Assembly: GCF_027596085.1 (NCBI RefSeq)
Contig: NC_072463.1
Coordinates: 2,933,038-2,997,037 of the forward strand
Origin: Anoplopoma fimbria
Taxonomy: Eukaryota; Chordata; Actinopteri; Perciformes; Anoplopomatidae
Direction: 5' to 3'
Length of the DNA stretch: 64,000 bases
The translations under genes were made by a program, and so were the position numbers. The notes beneath the pieces were generated by a model. That model made no database searches, had not been told where the DNA came from, and saw nothing but the letters and a program-made list of their open reading frames with translations. Of this stretch, positions 24,947-45,839 are shown piece after piece. Position 1 is the stretch's first letter. Every line of letters starts with the position of its first letter.

Positions 24947-27900
24947 ATAGTCATTAAAGTTATGTGGATTTAAAATTCTAACAAAGATAACACAGCATGT
25001 ATAATAAGTCTTGATGATGTGCTGAAATGTATTATTAGCAATACTTTTTAAAGCCTCACTTCTGTAAGAAAAACGTTTTTGTGAGATCATTTTACACTTA
25101 AACAGCAGCCTTATGGTTTCCCTCCGCTGTCTCGTCACCTAATTGCTTAACTGAGCTAAACATGTCTCCTTTGTTGCATGTGGAGAGGCTGTTTGTTTGT
25201 TTTCACCGGGGCAGTCGGAGGGTTTCTTGCCCCCCTGAGAGAGAGAGAGAGGAGGGGGGTCGGCCGGAGCTGCCAAATAACCTCTGACCCCGTCTGCAGG
25301 ACGACCAGATGCCCCGACAGTGAGGACGGTTTAACCAAACGGTCAACAGGCAAGAAGTCAGAGAGGAGAGAAGACGGGCAGTCAGCATGTCTGATCCGTC
25401 TCAAATACAAACACTCGCTGCAACAGACGCCCAGAATTGAGCAACATAATGGTTTCATCTTCCCTGAGTGGTGGTAATCTCCTGTCTGGGCAAGCAGCGT
25501 TTATCAACATCTCAATAACTTTACAGATAAAGTGAGTATTAAGGCAGCTAATAACTAGAGCTGCCCGATTAATAAGTTCCACTACTAGTTAATCTGTTGG
25601 CTGTTTTCTAACAGTAGTCAATGAATCGTTTAGTCCATAAAGTGTCATAAAAATGTCATAAATGCCATTACATGTCTTCAAATTGCATGTTTTGTCCGAC
25701 CAAAACCAAAATATGTTCAATACAAAATGAAAGAAAACTGAGAAAAGTGGCAAATTCTGAAATTTGAGAAACTGGAACTGGTGAATGTTTGACATTTTTG
25801 CTTGATTAATGACTCTAAGTTGAATTGAATGCCAAAATTGTTCATGTTATGCCCATTAACAGATCCATTAATGGAACAGCACCAAGCCTAATTAAATGCT
25901 GACCTTAAATGTCTGAGTTATAGGTTTTGGTTCAGATACAAATCAGTGTTAAAGTCATCACATACCTTGAATGCTTAAAGAATACATTAAAGATGCTAAG
26001 CAATAAAACCCCATCAAAGTCACCAGCTCATCACTTTTTAGGCTGGAATCAGCAAATGTTTGGCCTTTTTTGCGAAATAAATGGCTTGAATTAATAATTA
26101 CCTATAAATAGCCATCTATCCTCTAATTAAATGATATTCCTGCATCCCGTCACTTTGTTATTGTACCTACTCATAAAGCCTTTCTCCTCAGGCTATACAA
26201 GCTTTTATCCACCCAGATCAACAATTATCGTTAGTCATTGAGGGCAGGCAGTGTCTTGTGCTCTGTACACTGGCACATGGTCAGTTTGGAAAATCATCAA
26301 TGGAGTTAAAATATATATATACATATATATTTCTGATATTTATATAAAGATTTAACTGTTTTGTTTTATTGCCTGTGTTGCCCAAAAGTGTCTCTGTGGG
26401 TTTAACATTGTGGTTTATTCTAACTTTATTAAACATAAAGACCTATTTTATCTTCTATAGAATCTCTATATTACTCCAGGTTAGTTTTTAATCTCATATT
26501 GTGCCCCTTTAATGTTGAGTTTTTTCGTAATATCATTTGTCTACACGATTAATTTGCTATTTATCTTAAAGTTAATGCAAAATAAGACTCAGTCAACCTA
26601 TAAACTTTCTTTTTAACCCTTCTCCCAGTATACAACTTAGCTTTCATCTCCTCTAATGAGCATACATGTCTTTGTCAGCAGTGCAAAGAAATGCCATTGT
26701 TGCATCAAAAATCTGTCATTAAAAAGTAATGTGACATAGGCAGAAAACAGAGCTACTCTACCGTGTTTAGTGGCTTTAAATGCGGCTTCTTGGAGTCCCA
26801 AACCACCGGTGGATCCTTGCGGAGGAACCGGGAATGACAGCTGGTTCCTCTCCGGGAGCTTTGGCTGGAAGTCTGAAGAAGAGCTGCAGAGTCCTGGATC
26901 TATGAGGAGAGATATATGGCTGCAACCTCTGCCTCTCTCTCCTTTTCTATCTGTCTTGCACCCAACAGGAAACCGAGCAGGAGCAGGAGAAGGAGAGAAA
27001 GTCTCTTCTGTTGAACCTCCTCCACTGCGTCATCGCTTCTTTATCCAGCAGCTCCACATGCCCCCCCCATGTCCCAGCCTGTCATTTCAGCCTGTAAAGA
27101 CAACAGTTAATCAACCTTACAAAGGTCCCAGTAAGCATACATCCTCCAATGGTTTATTCCCACTGTGCTATATGTCATTATAATGTTCTCCCACTATACA
27201 TACAGTACATGTAATACCAGGGTAACCATCCACAGACAGATCCTTTAAAGGGTTTGGGTCTAATGTGAGGGGAAAGGTTGTAATTATTTAGCTGAAACAG
27301 GTCCCACATGTTAAATTACTTTGTCAGAAGAGAAGATTGTATGTTTGGTAACACTCTATATGATGATTTAATCCTAGTGTTTTGTTGACATGACGCTTTT
27401 ACTTTCTCCTTACTGCTGTATGTGTTCAAACAAGAGAATACACCTGAAAAAAGTTGTTAGTTTTTGCAGGTATTTAGACATAAAACAAAGTATTGACCGA
27501 GACTGTCAACCAGGAGACACTAAAACTAACCGTTGATAAACCATGATGCTTTTTCTTAACTTAACAAAGTGGTTTAGTTGCCTAAACAAAAGTCGTCCAA
27601 AAAGAAAGTTGTGCTGGGAGAACAACAAAAAAACGCCCAATTTGTGTCCCTGAACACCAAACAAATATCTTTTATTTTGTGACTATTTCATGAATTGTCG
27701 TGAGACTGTGTTGAATGAGTAGGGCAGCAACATTTTTTTTTTTTAAGTCATCATGAGGGGACCACGAATGACTGCAACAAATTCCACAGCAATCCATTCA
27801 CTATTTGGTCAAATATTTAGATGAAAATCTAATATTTTAATAGTCGTAGAGCAAAAAGAGCAAACAGTGCCAACAGTGCTAACAGCGCAAGGCAACAGTG

Positions 27901-29699
27901 CTGAGAGAGCTAACAGTGTTTACCTGAGCAGGAACTGGAGTAAACAACACACACTCAGGTAGACATTACTCCACTATATAATTACAATGCAAATATGTTT
28001 TGCTGCTATACTATTGCTATGAATCACATATATAGAAGCTTATATGTTTTGGAGCTGTTAAAGAGCGTCATCTCCACAACCAGAACACTTTGGTTAAAGA
28101 AAAAAAGCAAAATATAAATTTAAATCAATCTCTGAAGTTGTTTTCTCAATAATACAAAAGACTTATCTCAAACAAAGGCTCTTTGAAGAATGTTGCAGTT
28201 TAATTGCTGCATAACCCTGAACATGTTTGAGAACAACATAGAAAAGTGATTATTTTGGGGTTTTAAAGAGGAAACCGCCACGGCCACTACCAAAGCTGTG
28301 TTTAAACATCTGCCTATATGCCTATATGTTTCCCAAACTGATTTTTACTCCTCCCCTCTTCTGTCTTCTCATTTGGTGGGGGTGAGGTTTTTTAAACAAC
28401 TGGCTTCTAAAAACAAACATACAAAACTGCTGAAATTGTGCAGCGTTATGTAATTTTGGTCAGATTTTAAAAAAAAAAAACACATCTTGGGTGTAATGTG
28501 AACTTTCTACTGTTTCATTCATGCACGAGGGTGTGTGAAAGAGCTAGACAGCCACAGTGGCTCCAAGATTTTTTGGCAAGAAAATCTGTTTTAACGCCAC
28601 TTTTGCCACCAAAACCAATTCAAGCCACATGTTTGTTCATATGGTTACACTGAAGGATCATTTTCCATGTTTAGGCCAGACTGAATGACTCAGTCAGTAT
28701 AAATGTTTAAAAGCACTTCACAGGTAACTATAACCTTTCGAAAGGGAAGGAAAGTCCTAGACGTCATATGCGAGTCGAATTTCCACTTGAGTTCAATGGA
28801 CCATCAAAAACAAATTGAGTCTCGGCTTAACCGTCTCATAGAGAAAATCCCTATTTATAGTTCCTAAACAGCACATAATGTCCATACATTATCTCCAAAC
28901 AGCTTGTGCAGCATAATCCAAGTGGTTTGTAGCATATGCACAATGTTTACCACAAAATGGTGAGTGCATAAGGATGCTTTCATGAGCAGTATTAGGCAGT
29001 GAAATACTTTACAATAGTAAAAGGAGTAATACCACACGGTAAAAAACACAGTTAGAAGAAGTTTAACTTACAAGAATTGTAAGTAAAAATGTATTTAAAG
29101 TGTCAAAAGTAAAAGCACTCAATGTGAAAAATGCCCTTTATATCATATAGGCTATTATCATATTATCAGTGTGGACTAATTTCAATAGTGTAGCTGACTG
29201 AGGTATTTAATCAATACAAATGCATCACATTTTATCAACTGGTTATATGTTTTGTGTTTGAAATCTTCATTTGTAGATAAATGTAGTTGAGTAACAAGTG
29301 CAATATTTACCTCTGAACTGCAGTGGTAAAAAGTCTGATCAAATATGAAATACTGAAGTACAGTTCAATTTGTAATTGAATAAATACACTTAGTTACTTC
29401 CGCCATTGCTATATAGAAGAGTCAGGTGATAGTGGAGTAAATATGAGACCCTTTTACAGAAATGTAAAGGATGTTTTATTCTTTTTGGGTCTAAATAAAA
29501 TAATTAATCAGCATTAAGAGGAAAAAGATTAGTTTGGGACTCTCATGGGTACGGAGATAACAGCTGAACCATTTTGAATTTAGTTCCAAATCTTTAATAT
29601 CTTTCTTTCTATTATTAAAGAGCAACGTATAAAGTATTAAGGTATTGATATTTATGAATAGCGAATCACTTTCTTTTTCTTCTAGCACTTATTAACTCA

Positions 29700-30080
29700 T
29701 TTGCTTTATTGCTGAGAGTTAAATAAGGAGATTGATACCACTCCGATGTTTGTTTGACAGAAAAAGAAGCTAGCCAGGAGACGGTTAGCCTAGCTTAGCA
29801 TGAAGAGTGGAAGCGGGAAAGCGAGGCTAGCCAGATACAACTAGCAAGAAATAGTCAAGCACATAACCTCCTGTAAAACTATAACTGAGCACCTGACACT
29901 TTGTGATTTATAAAAAATAAAGAAATAATTAACAAGCTTTAGAGGCGGTGGTGTTTTATGTTAACTTACGACAAAGCTAAGCTCGTTCTTTACTCGTTTC
30001 AGTTAGGCTAAAGTAAGCCAATCAACTGCTAACTGGGGCTAACTAACAGACATGAGCGTGTCAATCTTTTCATCTAACGC
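29700..30080. repeat. teleost interspersed repeat (TTAGCCTAGCTTAGCAT type)
   Basis: GAGATTGATACCACTC followed about 55 nt later by GGTTAGCCTAGCTTAGCATG matches from memory a very common dispersed fish repeat. Borders are approximate. Confidence 0.5.
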
Positions 30081-30985
30081 TCAGCAAGAAAGAAAATAAT
30101 ATTACTTTTTCATTTGAGTTTTTGTATTTTAAGTTATTTATACATATACAACCACAAATAAAGCATTCAATGAGGTTCTGATTCAATAATGGGTGGATTG
30201 AAGTTCAATGAACATCAACCACAGCCTTAGTGTTCATAGTCTTAAAGATGTACGTGGTGCAAAAATCCTTCAACACAAGTGATTGTCAGTTTCAGAAATC
30301 GACTGAGCATTTAACCTTTATTGGAGTACATGAATAATACACTTATATACTGCGACTAAGTGTGAAAGGGAGGCATCTTGAAGTCTCACACTTCACAGGG
30401 TCAAGAGTAAGGAGGGATAATCAGATATTTTTAGCACTCTGACTCTACAAAAATAGGATGGCCACCCAGTTCTCCAGGGCTAAAAATAAACATCATCAAA
30501 TAAAACCTTTACAGGGGCAGTGCAGCCTGGCATAGGTATGCTCTAGATTCAATTATAGAAACCTAATGAGCACAATGCCTTTGCCCACTTTTGAAACCGC
30601 CTCCCCCCCCACAGAGTGCACGTCCTCCACATCCACATTTCTTGGAGACATACAGTTGTGATTCCTGGTCATTAAGTCTATCCATGGCTTTAACCGGAGC
30701 CCTAAGCCACAGGATTTAAGTGAACATTCAAATTACTAAACTTTACATCCATCCCCTCGGAGCCTTAAATGTACACACACACGCAGACGGAAAAAAAACC
30801 ACACTTTCTATACGTTAAAGAAAAAAGCTGTGCCCAGTTTAGACTACATGCCCACCCAGTATTTAGAAATCTTCTGAAACAAGCATTTTTTTCCCCTCCA
30901 TCCGCTTTGTCCAGTTTTTTTTCCCTCCAGGACTCCAGCAGGTCACCTCCAGCGCCCGTCGTGTTTCCATCCTCCTTAAGGGCCT

Positions 30986-31258
30986 TCAGAGCTGCCGACT
31001 GAGCTTCTGCGCCTGCCTCTCCTTTGCATTAAAGGCGTACTTTGTGTCCATGAGCTGTTCTATGACTTCCTTGGCCTCCTTCATCTCCACGGCCAGCTGG
31101 TTGTACTTCTCCACCAGCTCCTGGTTCTCTCTCCGGAGCTCCACCACCAGCTGGCTCAGCTCCTCGCTCTGCTTCCCGCAGTGCACCTTCAGCTGCTCCA
31201 TCTCCGAGAGTGTCTCCTCCATGCGCTTCACCAGGCCCTCCAGCTTGTCCTTTGACAT
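30986..31258 (-). CDS. unnamed small coiled-coil protein, 90 residues
   Basis: ATG at 31258 (context AGAAATGT, A at -3) to TGA at 30986. A CAG acceptor-like site sits just 5' of the ATG, so this may be the last exon of a spliced transcript or a gene with an intron in its 5' UTR. The protein begins MSKDKLEGLVKRMEETLSEM and ends in ERQAQKLSRQL. It is almost wholly charged heptad-like sequence with one Cys, and no signal peptide or membrane segment. Codon choice is strongly G/C at the third base, unlike the AT-rich surroundings, which argues for real coding. I do not recognise the family. It could be an independent short gene, a terminal exon of a larger gene or a retrocopy fragment. It lies between psen1 and papln on the same strand. 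Confidence 0.65.
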   Translation of the reverse strand: MSKDKLEGLVKRMEETLSEMEQLKVHCGKQSEELSQLVVELRRENQELVEKYNQLAVEMKEAKEVIEQLMDTKYAFNAKERQAQKLSRQL

Positions 31259-31587
31259 TTCTGAAATGCTTTTATTCACCTTTGTGGGTTTTTTTTTTTC
31301 TTCTTCTTCTTCTTCGTCTTGAGCTTTAGCTTCTTTCTCCCGTACGGTTGAGTGTCTGCGCTTGTTCTTTGCGATTATTGAAGTCTAATCCTCAATTCCT
31401 TACATGTCTCACATGGAGCAGACGTCCCTCCCTGAACTGTAATCCCCTTAGCAGAGCTATCCTTGGAAACCTGTAACGCACAAAGTGTGACACACAGCCA
31501 CATCATCTCCTGCTTAAGTCCACTCCATACAGAGGATGACAGTGATTGACAGGCTACCTCAGCTCACTTTGTAGTCTCATCCACTTG

Positions 31588-32214
31588 TCAGTGAGCAAGT
31601 TCAAAGGCCCACAAAGAAATACTACGTCTAATTTCACATCTGCAAGGAAAACAGAAACAGAAGGTTGAAATGTCTCTCAACGGGGATTCTTCGTCTTTGT
31701 GAGATGGGGTTAATCTTTTTTCTGGGAAAGCAGCTTCAAGTGCGTGGTGTAACGTAATCTGAACAGAACAGGTGTCTGGAGTCGATGCAGAGAGAAGCCT
31801 CATGGAATTAACTGTGTAGTTTACCGGCCAAGCAGCGGGGCCCACATGAGCCAGAAAAGAGGCCTCGCCAAAGGGCATGTTAGGTAAGTCACAGTATGAG
31901 GCTAAACATGCTGGGTAAACTGCCATACTGTGCCAGTGTCCCGGCCAGCGAGGCCAAACGGTCCCCATGGTGACAGCTAATGCGTCCAGTGCCACCAGGC
32001 AGAGCGCCAACAGCCATCGCAAGGGCCAGTTGGCATCGGGGGGGACGGGACGGCGAGCGCGGGATACCAGTGCATCAGCACGCCGAGGAATTTCCACAAT
32101 GTTCCCACCGTCTGACGGGATGCTTTGCGTCAATACATCCGGGAGGGTTTGCTCAATGGGAAGCGGGAGGGACAACAGTGTTTTGTGACTGTGCTGAAGG
32201 AAAAAGCAGTTCAA
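31588..32214 (-). CDS. open frame of 208 codons, doubtful
   Basis: The frame runs from a non-ATG start and is open for 208 codons with a hydrophobic middle (WLLALCLVALDALAVTMG). The block is GC-richer than its neighbours, with acceptor-like sites (CTTTTTCCTTCAG at its 5' end and TTTCCTTGCAG near its 3' end). No family recognised, no clear start codon and irregular composition. It may be a decayed repeat, part of a transcript joined to the coiled-coil exon, or chance. Confidence 0.2.
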   Translation of the reverse strand: MNCFFLQHSHKTLLSLPLPIEQTLPDVLTQSIPSDGGNIVEIPRRADALVSRARRPVPPDANWPLRWLLALCLVALDALAVTMGTVWPRWPGHWHSMAVYPACLASYCDLPNMPFGEASFLAHVGPAAWPVNYTVNSMRLLSASTPDTCSVQITLHHALEAAFPEKRLTPSHKDEESPLRDISTFCFCFPCRCEIRRSISLWAFELAH

Positions 32215-32362
32215 GGGGGTCGGCCCTGACCTTTGACCTCCGTCTCAAGGGGTGCAAATAGAGAGAGAGAGATCAGTCCAGCTTTACGGAAGTAAAACCT
32301 CACATTTCATACAGGTTAAAGTTTAGAGTTGTACATCAACTATATATGGTGGAAAGCAACTA

Positions 32363-32601
32363 CAGTAGCAGTCAAAAGTTTGGACACACCTTCTCATTCA
32401 ACTGCTTTGAAGAATGTAAAATATAAAACATATTCTGGTTTGTTGAGCATTTGTTTGTTTACCACATAATTCCATATGTGTTCCTTCATAGTTTGGATGT
32501 CTTCAATATTAATCTCTTCTTAATGTAGAAAAAAAATAAAAATAAAAAATAAAGAAAAACCATTGAATGAGAAGGTGTGTCCAAACTTTTGACTGGTACT
32601 G
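32363..32601. mobile_element. Tc1/mariner-type MITE, 239 bp
   Basis: Terminal inverted repeats of about 40 bp begin CAGTAGCAGTCAAAAG on the left and end CTTTTGACTGGTACTG on the right. They are flanked by TA on both sides (32361-32362 and 32602-32603), the target duplication of Tc1/mariner elements. The interior is AT-rich and has no transposase. The sequence to its right is a decayed AGTACTTTTACT-type repeat. Confidence 0.85.
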
Positions 32602-33107
32602 TAGATGCATGTATTTAAGCAATGTACTTAAGTACACTTTTGAGGCGTTTGTACTTATTACCTCCACCTGCAACATTATAATGCCGATTATAAATGCATG
32701 CATCAGTGGAAATGATCCAATAATAATAACTCTAGCAGGCCCTAGTAATAGCACTAGAGTACTTTTAATAGTAGCTAATAATATTTATGTACATTTACTT
32801 GGGTTCAGCACTTTTTAATAAAGATATTTTAATGTATAAACTTACACTTGTAACGGAATAGGTTTATTGTTGTACTTGTATACAAGTAAAGGATCTACGT
32901 AGTTCTTCATCCATCTCTCTATGCTACCTAGTAGAAGTAGTAGTTGGGAGTACCTGCTAGAGGCCCAAACTTTGATGACATCATCGGGGTTGTTCTCTGA
33001 CCTTAGAGCCCTCCAGAGGGGCAGAAGACATTATTCAAATGTTTTTGAATTTGTCAGACTCAATTTAAAGCCGAACCAAAAAAAAAAGAGCACTTTTACT
33101 TTCATTA

Positions 33108-33113
33108 TTTATT
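33108..33113 (-). terminator. candidate psen1 polyadenylation signal
   Basis: AATAAA on the minus strand, about 1.9 kb after the psen1 stop. It implies a long 3' UTR that includes two SINE-like pieces. Unproven. Confidence 0.3.
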
Positions 33114-33769
33114 AAAAAACAAAATGTGAATTGAATAACCTTGCATAACACACATATGCATGTGAAGGACAGAAAAAAGCCAGTCCCCCAACATATTCCC
33201 TAAAAAAACAAACAAAAAAAGGATAATAATCACTTAATTGTTCCCTCTTGGTTTCTTCTCTGAAAGCATAAAACTCGAGTGCAACAACAAAAGAGCAACC
33301 AGCGCAGCTCGTCCTCCATCAATCTATCTGCATTACCTCACATATGAGAAGCTACAAAATTTTGGGTTCATACACATCATTATTTCACAAAACTGTTTTT
33401 TTTTAACATTGATTTAAAACGTTTTGCTTTGCTTTAAACTTAATTGAAATGTAACAATTAAGCAAATAATTCCAAAAATATCAGGCATCAAATCAAACTA
33501 GATCTATAACTCCCTCATTCATCAAAACTGAGTGATTTCATCTCAAAACATGAACAGAATTTATGTCAAAAGTTATGTTTGTTTTCACTCTTTCCAAGAT
33601 TTTCCTGATCTCTGTAGGAACGCCGTTGACATTCACCCTCGTGTTTCAAAAAGTACAAAGTCCCTCTTCTGCATTTCTTGAAAAATCACAACGGGATTCT
33701 GTGTATAGTGGAAATAATCAACGTGTTTTGATGTAGCATAGTTCCAGACAGCACCAGGCGAGCGTCATG

Positions 33770-34720
33770 AGGGCAGCTATAGCCTAAAGGTTCAGAGTTT
33801 GTGACCAGATGATCACAGGTTACAATCCCTGGACAGATTGAAAAACAAAAACAAAACAAATTAAATGTCAGTCAGGGAAGAGAATGAAAAGCACATTTCT
33901 GTCCCACAATAACAATAACAACAACAACTACTACTGAAATGCCCTTGAGCAAGGCACTGAACCTCCGACTGCTCCAGCAGAGCTGCTCAGTGGCTGACAG
34001 TATACGTGACTGACGTGGCAGGCAGGTCTCAGGTGTGAGTGTTTGTGTGAACGTCCCTCCCTCTGCGGGCTTTCACTTCAAACGTTATGTGTAAAATTAA
34101 AGACGGGGAAACGTGGTGACTCTTAAATCTACAGACAATGTATTTGTCCCGGTTTTTTTTTTTCCCGTGAGAAAGATTCACAAGCTTCTAAACGTCCCGC
34201 CCGGTGTAAATCTTTCAGGGTGTGAGTCGCCCTCTGGTTTCGGGGTTTTGGTTCTCATGTGGCCGAAGTGGGAAAAACAAAACACGTCGTGACCATTCTT
34301 AACAGCGGTGAGGAAAGCACGTCTGGTGACCGACAGCTCATACACAATCAAACTACACAACAACCAATCTAGAATCAATATCATCGCACAGCGTCCGTTA
34401 GTTTGATGAAGGCTTTTTAATCTTGGGTTTAGTTTTGTGGTGGGAGGGTGGGGGGGGCGGAGGCGGTGGCAGCTCAGAAGTCGAAAAAAAAAAAAAAAAA
34501 ATGAAAGATGTTTAAACAAAGTCTTTGAAGGGAGATTTAATGAAATCGTCTCCCTTCTTCGCTCAACAGCTACCACCGAGGTGTCCCTGAGCAAGGCACC
34601 TACTGTAAAAGCCCCCAGTTGTCGAGGACTGTATTGGGCAGCTCCCAGATGTGATGCTGTGTGAATGTGAAGCAGGGTGCTGCTGAGAAGAAGCAGACGA
34701 GCTCTTGTAAAGCCTCCGTG
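33770..34720. repeat. two tRNA-SINE-like fragments in the putative psen1 3' UTR
   Basis: At about 33780-34090 there is GGTTACAATCCCTGG (B-box-like) and later GCCCTTGAGCAAGGCACTGA. At 34560-34680 there is GGTGTCCCTGAGCAAGGCAC. Both carry the phrase typical of teleost tRNA-derived SINEs. Borders are approximate; the two fragments are separate. Confidence 0.5.
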
Positions 34721-35053
34721 GATAAATAAAAAAAAAAAGGTCAAATACTCGAGCCCGAGTTCGGTGGTTGACGGTTTGAAGATGACTTCCCAGGCCGAGC
34801 GAGAAATGTCACTACTTTGTTTTAAAACTGAAATAAAATATCTAAGAACAGTTTTGGTGGGGAAGACCCTCCCCTGTCGCCGGGAAAAGAAAAAAGGCAG
34901 AACAAAAACAACGTGTGTCCCCCGTCAACGTGAGCTCTTAGGAGGGGCCCCTGCATCGCCCTTTTGTTTCCCCCCAAAAGCTGTGAAGGGCCCGCTGTCG
35001 TGTTGTTGGCCGGAGGGTTATGTGGGATTAGGGGTTATCAGGGCAGCGTCCTG

Positions 35054-43992
<8,939 letters not shown>

Positions 43993-44189
43993 GGTTGGCT
44001 CGGCAGACACTTGTCCTCACATGCAAACCAACTTCTTTTGTCCTGATGAAAAAGAAAAAGGAGACAAAATTCAGCTTCAAGCACATGAAATATATATATA
44101 TATGAGTGACAACAATGAATCACATCGAGGTTTAATGTTTAATATGTGAGATTGTAAAGCCATGTGAGGCATATTTTTAATGTTTGCAA

Positions 44190-45350
44190 ATAAAATACAT
44201 CATAAGGCATCATCATATGGACATTAAAAGGAAAAATACATCATTAGGCATCATCATATGGACATTAAAAGTGCACTTATTGTATTCATATTAGTTTGTT
44301 TTTGAAAACTGGTTTATGCTCTTGACGTCAGGACAGCAGAGTCGCTGCCCATCTTTAGGCGCAGGCTGAAAACTCACCTCTTCATGAAGTACTACCCTGA
44401 GTCTTCCATTAGCACTTATTGTATTCATATTAGTCTGTTGCACTTATTGTATCATATTAGTTTGTTTCTGTACTTTTGCTCTGGTTTATGCTTTAAGATG
44501 CTTGTGTAAGAAAGGAGATGCACTTATGACTTCTGGTGACTAGTAGTTCTCTTGAATACCTATGTTGAATACACTTCCTGTAAGTCGCTTTGGATAAAAG
44601 CGTCTGCTAAATGACTGTAATGTAATGGAATGTATGTAATGTAATGTAAAGGAAAAACACATGTAGGCATCATCATATGACATTAAAATGTGATAATGTA
44701 ATGTAATGTATGTAATGTAATAATGTAATGTATGTAATGTTTGTAATAATGTAATAATGTAATGTTAATTATGTAATTTGTTTCTGTACTTTTGCTCTGG
44801 TTTATGTAATGTTTAATAATGTATGATGTGACTAGTAGTATGAATACCTATGTTAATAACTTCCTGTAATAATGTAATGTATGTAATGTAATAATGTAAT
44901 GTAATGTAATGTATGTAATAATGTAATGTAAATGTAATAATGTAATGTATGTAATGTAATGTAATAATGTAATGTATGTATGTAATGTAATAATGTAATG
45001 TATGTATGTATGTATGTAATGTAATAATGTAATGTATGTATGTAATGTAATAATGTAATAATGTAATGTATGTAATGTAATAATGTAATGTATGTAATGT
45101 AATGTAATGTAATGTAATGTAATGTGATAATGTAATGTAATAATGTAATGTATGTAATGTAATAATGTAATGTAATGTATGTAATGTAATAATGTAATGT
45201 ATGTATGTATGTAATGTAATAATGTAATGTATGTATGTAATGTAATAATGTGATAATGTAATGTAATAATGTAATGTAATGTAATAATGTAATGTATGTA
45301 ATGTAAAAGGAAAAACACATGATTAGACATCATCATATGGACATTAAAAT
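44190..45350 (-). mobile_element. inverted copy of ACATT-tailed element with greatly expanded (TAATG)n tail
   Basis: 44281-44618 is the body (GTCGCTTTGGATAAAAGCG, TCTGCTAAATGACTG read on plus). 44619-45305 is an imperfect (TAATG)n/(TATG)n tail of about 690 bp. A host-like segment with GGCATCATCATATGGACATT occurs at 44204, 44245, 44666 and 45327 in slightly different forms, both flanking and inside the array. The whole block lies just upstream of the psen1 first coding exon. Confidence 0.75.
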
Positions 45351-45496
45351 GAGAAACACAGATCATAATTAAGATTAGAGATGAGACGTTCAGGTGACTG
45401 ATTAAACGTCGGGAAATAATAATTAATTGTATCTGGTGAACTATTAACCATTAACTATGACTTACAGCTCATGTTTTTTGGTAACTAGTGGAACGT

Positions 45497-45636
45497 GAGG
45501 TTATCTAAAGAACCTTCTTGTTCCTCAGAGATGTGTTTCATCATGAGGTTATCTAAAGAACCTTGTTGTTCCTCAGAGATGTGTTTCATCGTGAGGTTAT
45601 CTAAAGAACCTTCTCGTTCCTCAGAGATGTGTTCAT
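45497..45636. repeat. 48-bp tandem repeat, three copies
   Basis: Units start at 45497, 45545 and 45593 (GAGGTTATCTAAAGAACC). The 48-bp period keeps frame, so the minus strand reads HISEEREGSLDNLTMK-type 16-residue repeats in a 76-codon frame that has no ATG at its start. An acceptor-like CTTCTCTTCAG lies upstream of that frame on the minus strand. It may be psen1 5' UTR, a lost coding piece or chance. Confidence 0.7.
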
Positions 45637-45839
45637 GTGTTCCATCGGCAGCGGAAGGCTGGAGGAGCTCGTTAGCGGCATGCGGGCTGCTCTCTGCCCG
45701 CCACAGATCAGACACACACTCGCTCCTGAAGAGAAGTTTAACATAAATAAACCCACCTACTGGTACCGACGGATGGGTTCTTTGATTTGGAGTTCTGGTG
45801 GGTTCTCAAGATGCTTTTAAAACCCGGGCGCGTTCTCTG

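Larger units (their letters stand above)
23738..30985. other. region upstream of papln: repeats, possible 5' UTR exon, no clear gene
   Basis: No open frame here has family support. At 26900-27080 (minus) there is a GC-richer stretch that could hold the papln promoter or first exon, but I cannot define a donor. Recognised repeat matter lies at 24251-24946, 25556-25840, 26040-26100, 29040-29400 and 29700-30080. The rest is AT-rich and featureless to me. Confidence 0.5.

Noticed and set aside
26770..27183. 137-codon frame on the plus strand upstream of papln
   Set aside because: Pro/Ser-rich, no recognisable motif. The GC-richer stretch may instead be papln 5' sequence on the other strand.
34178..34744. 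188-codon frame on the minus strand near psen1 3' end
   Set aside because: Covers SINE-like sequence and A/T runs, with poly-Phe and no family match. More likely 3' UTR.
44848..45366. Open frames of 155-172 codons reading HYIITLHY repeats
   Set aside because: Translation of the (TAATG)n array; no start or splice context.
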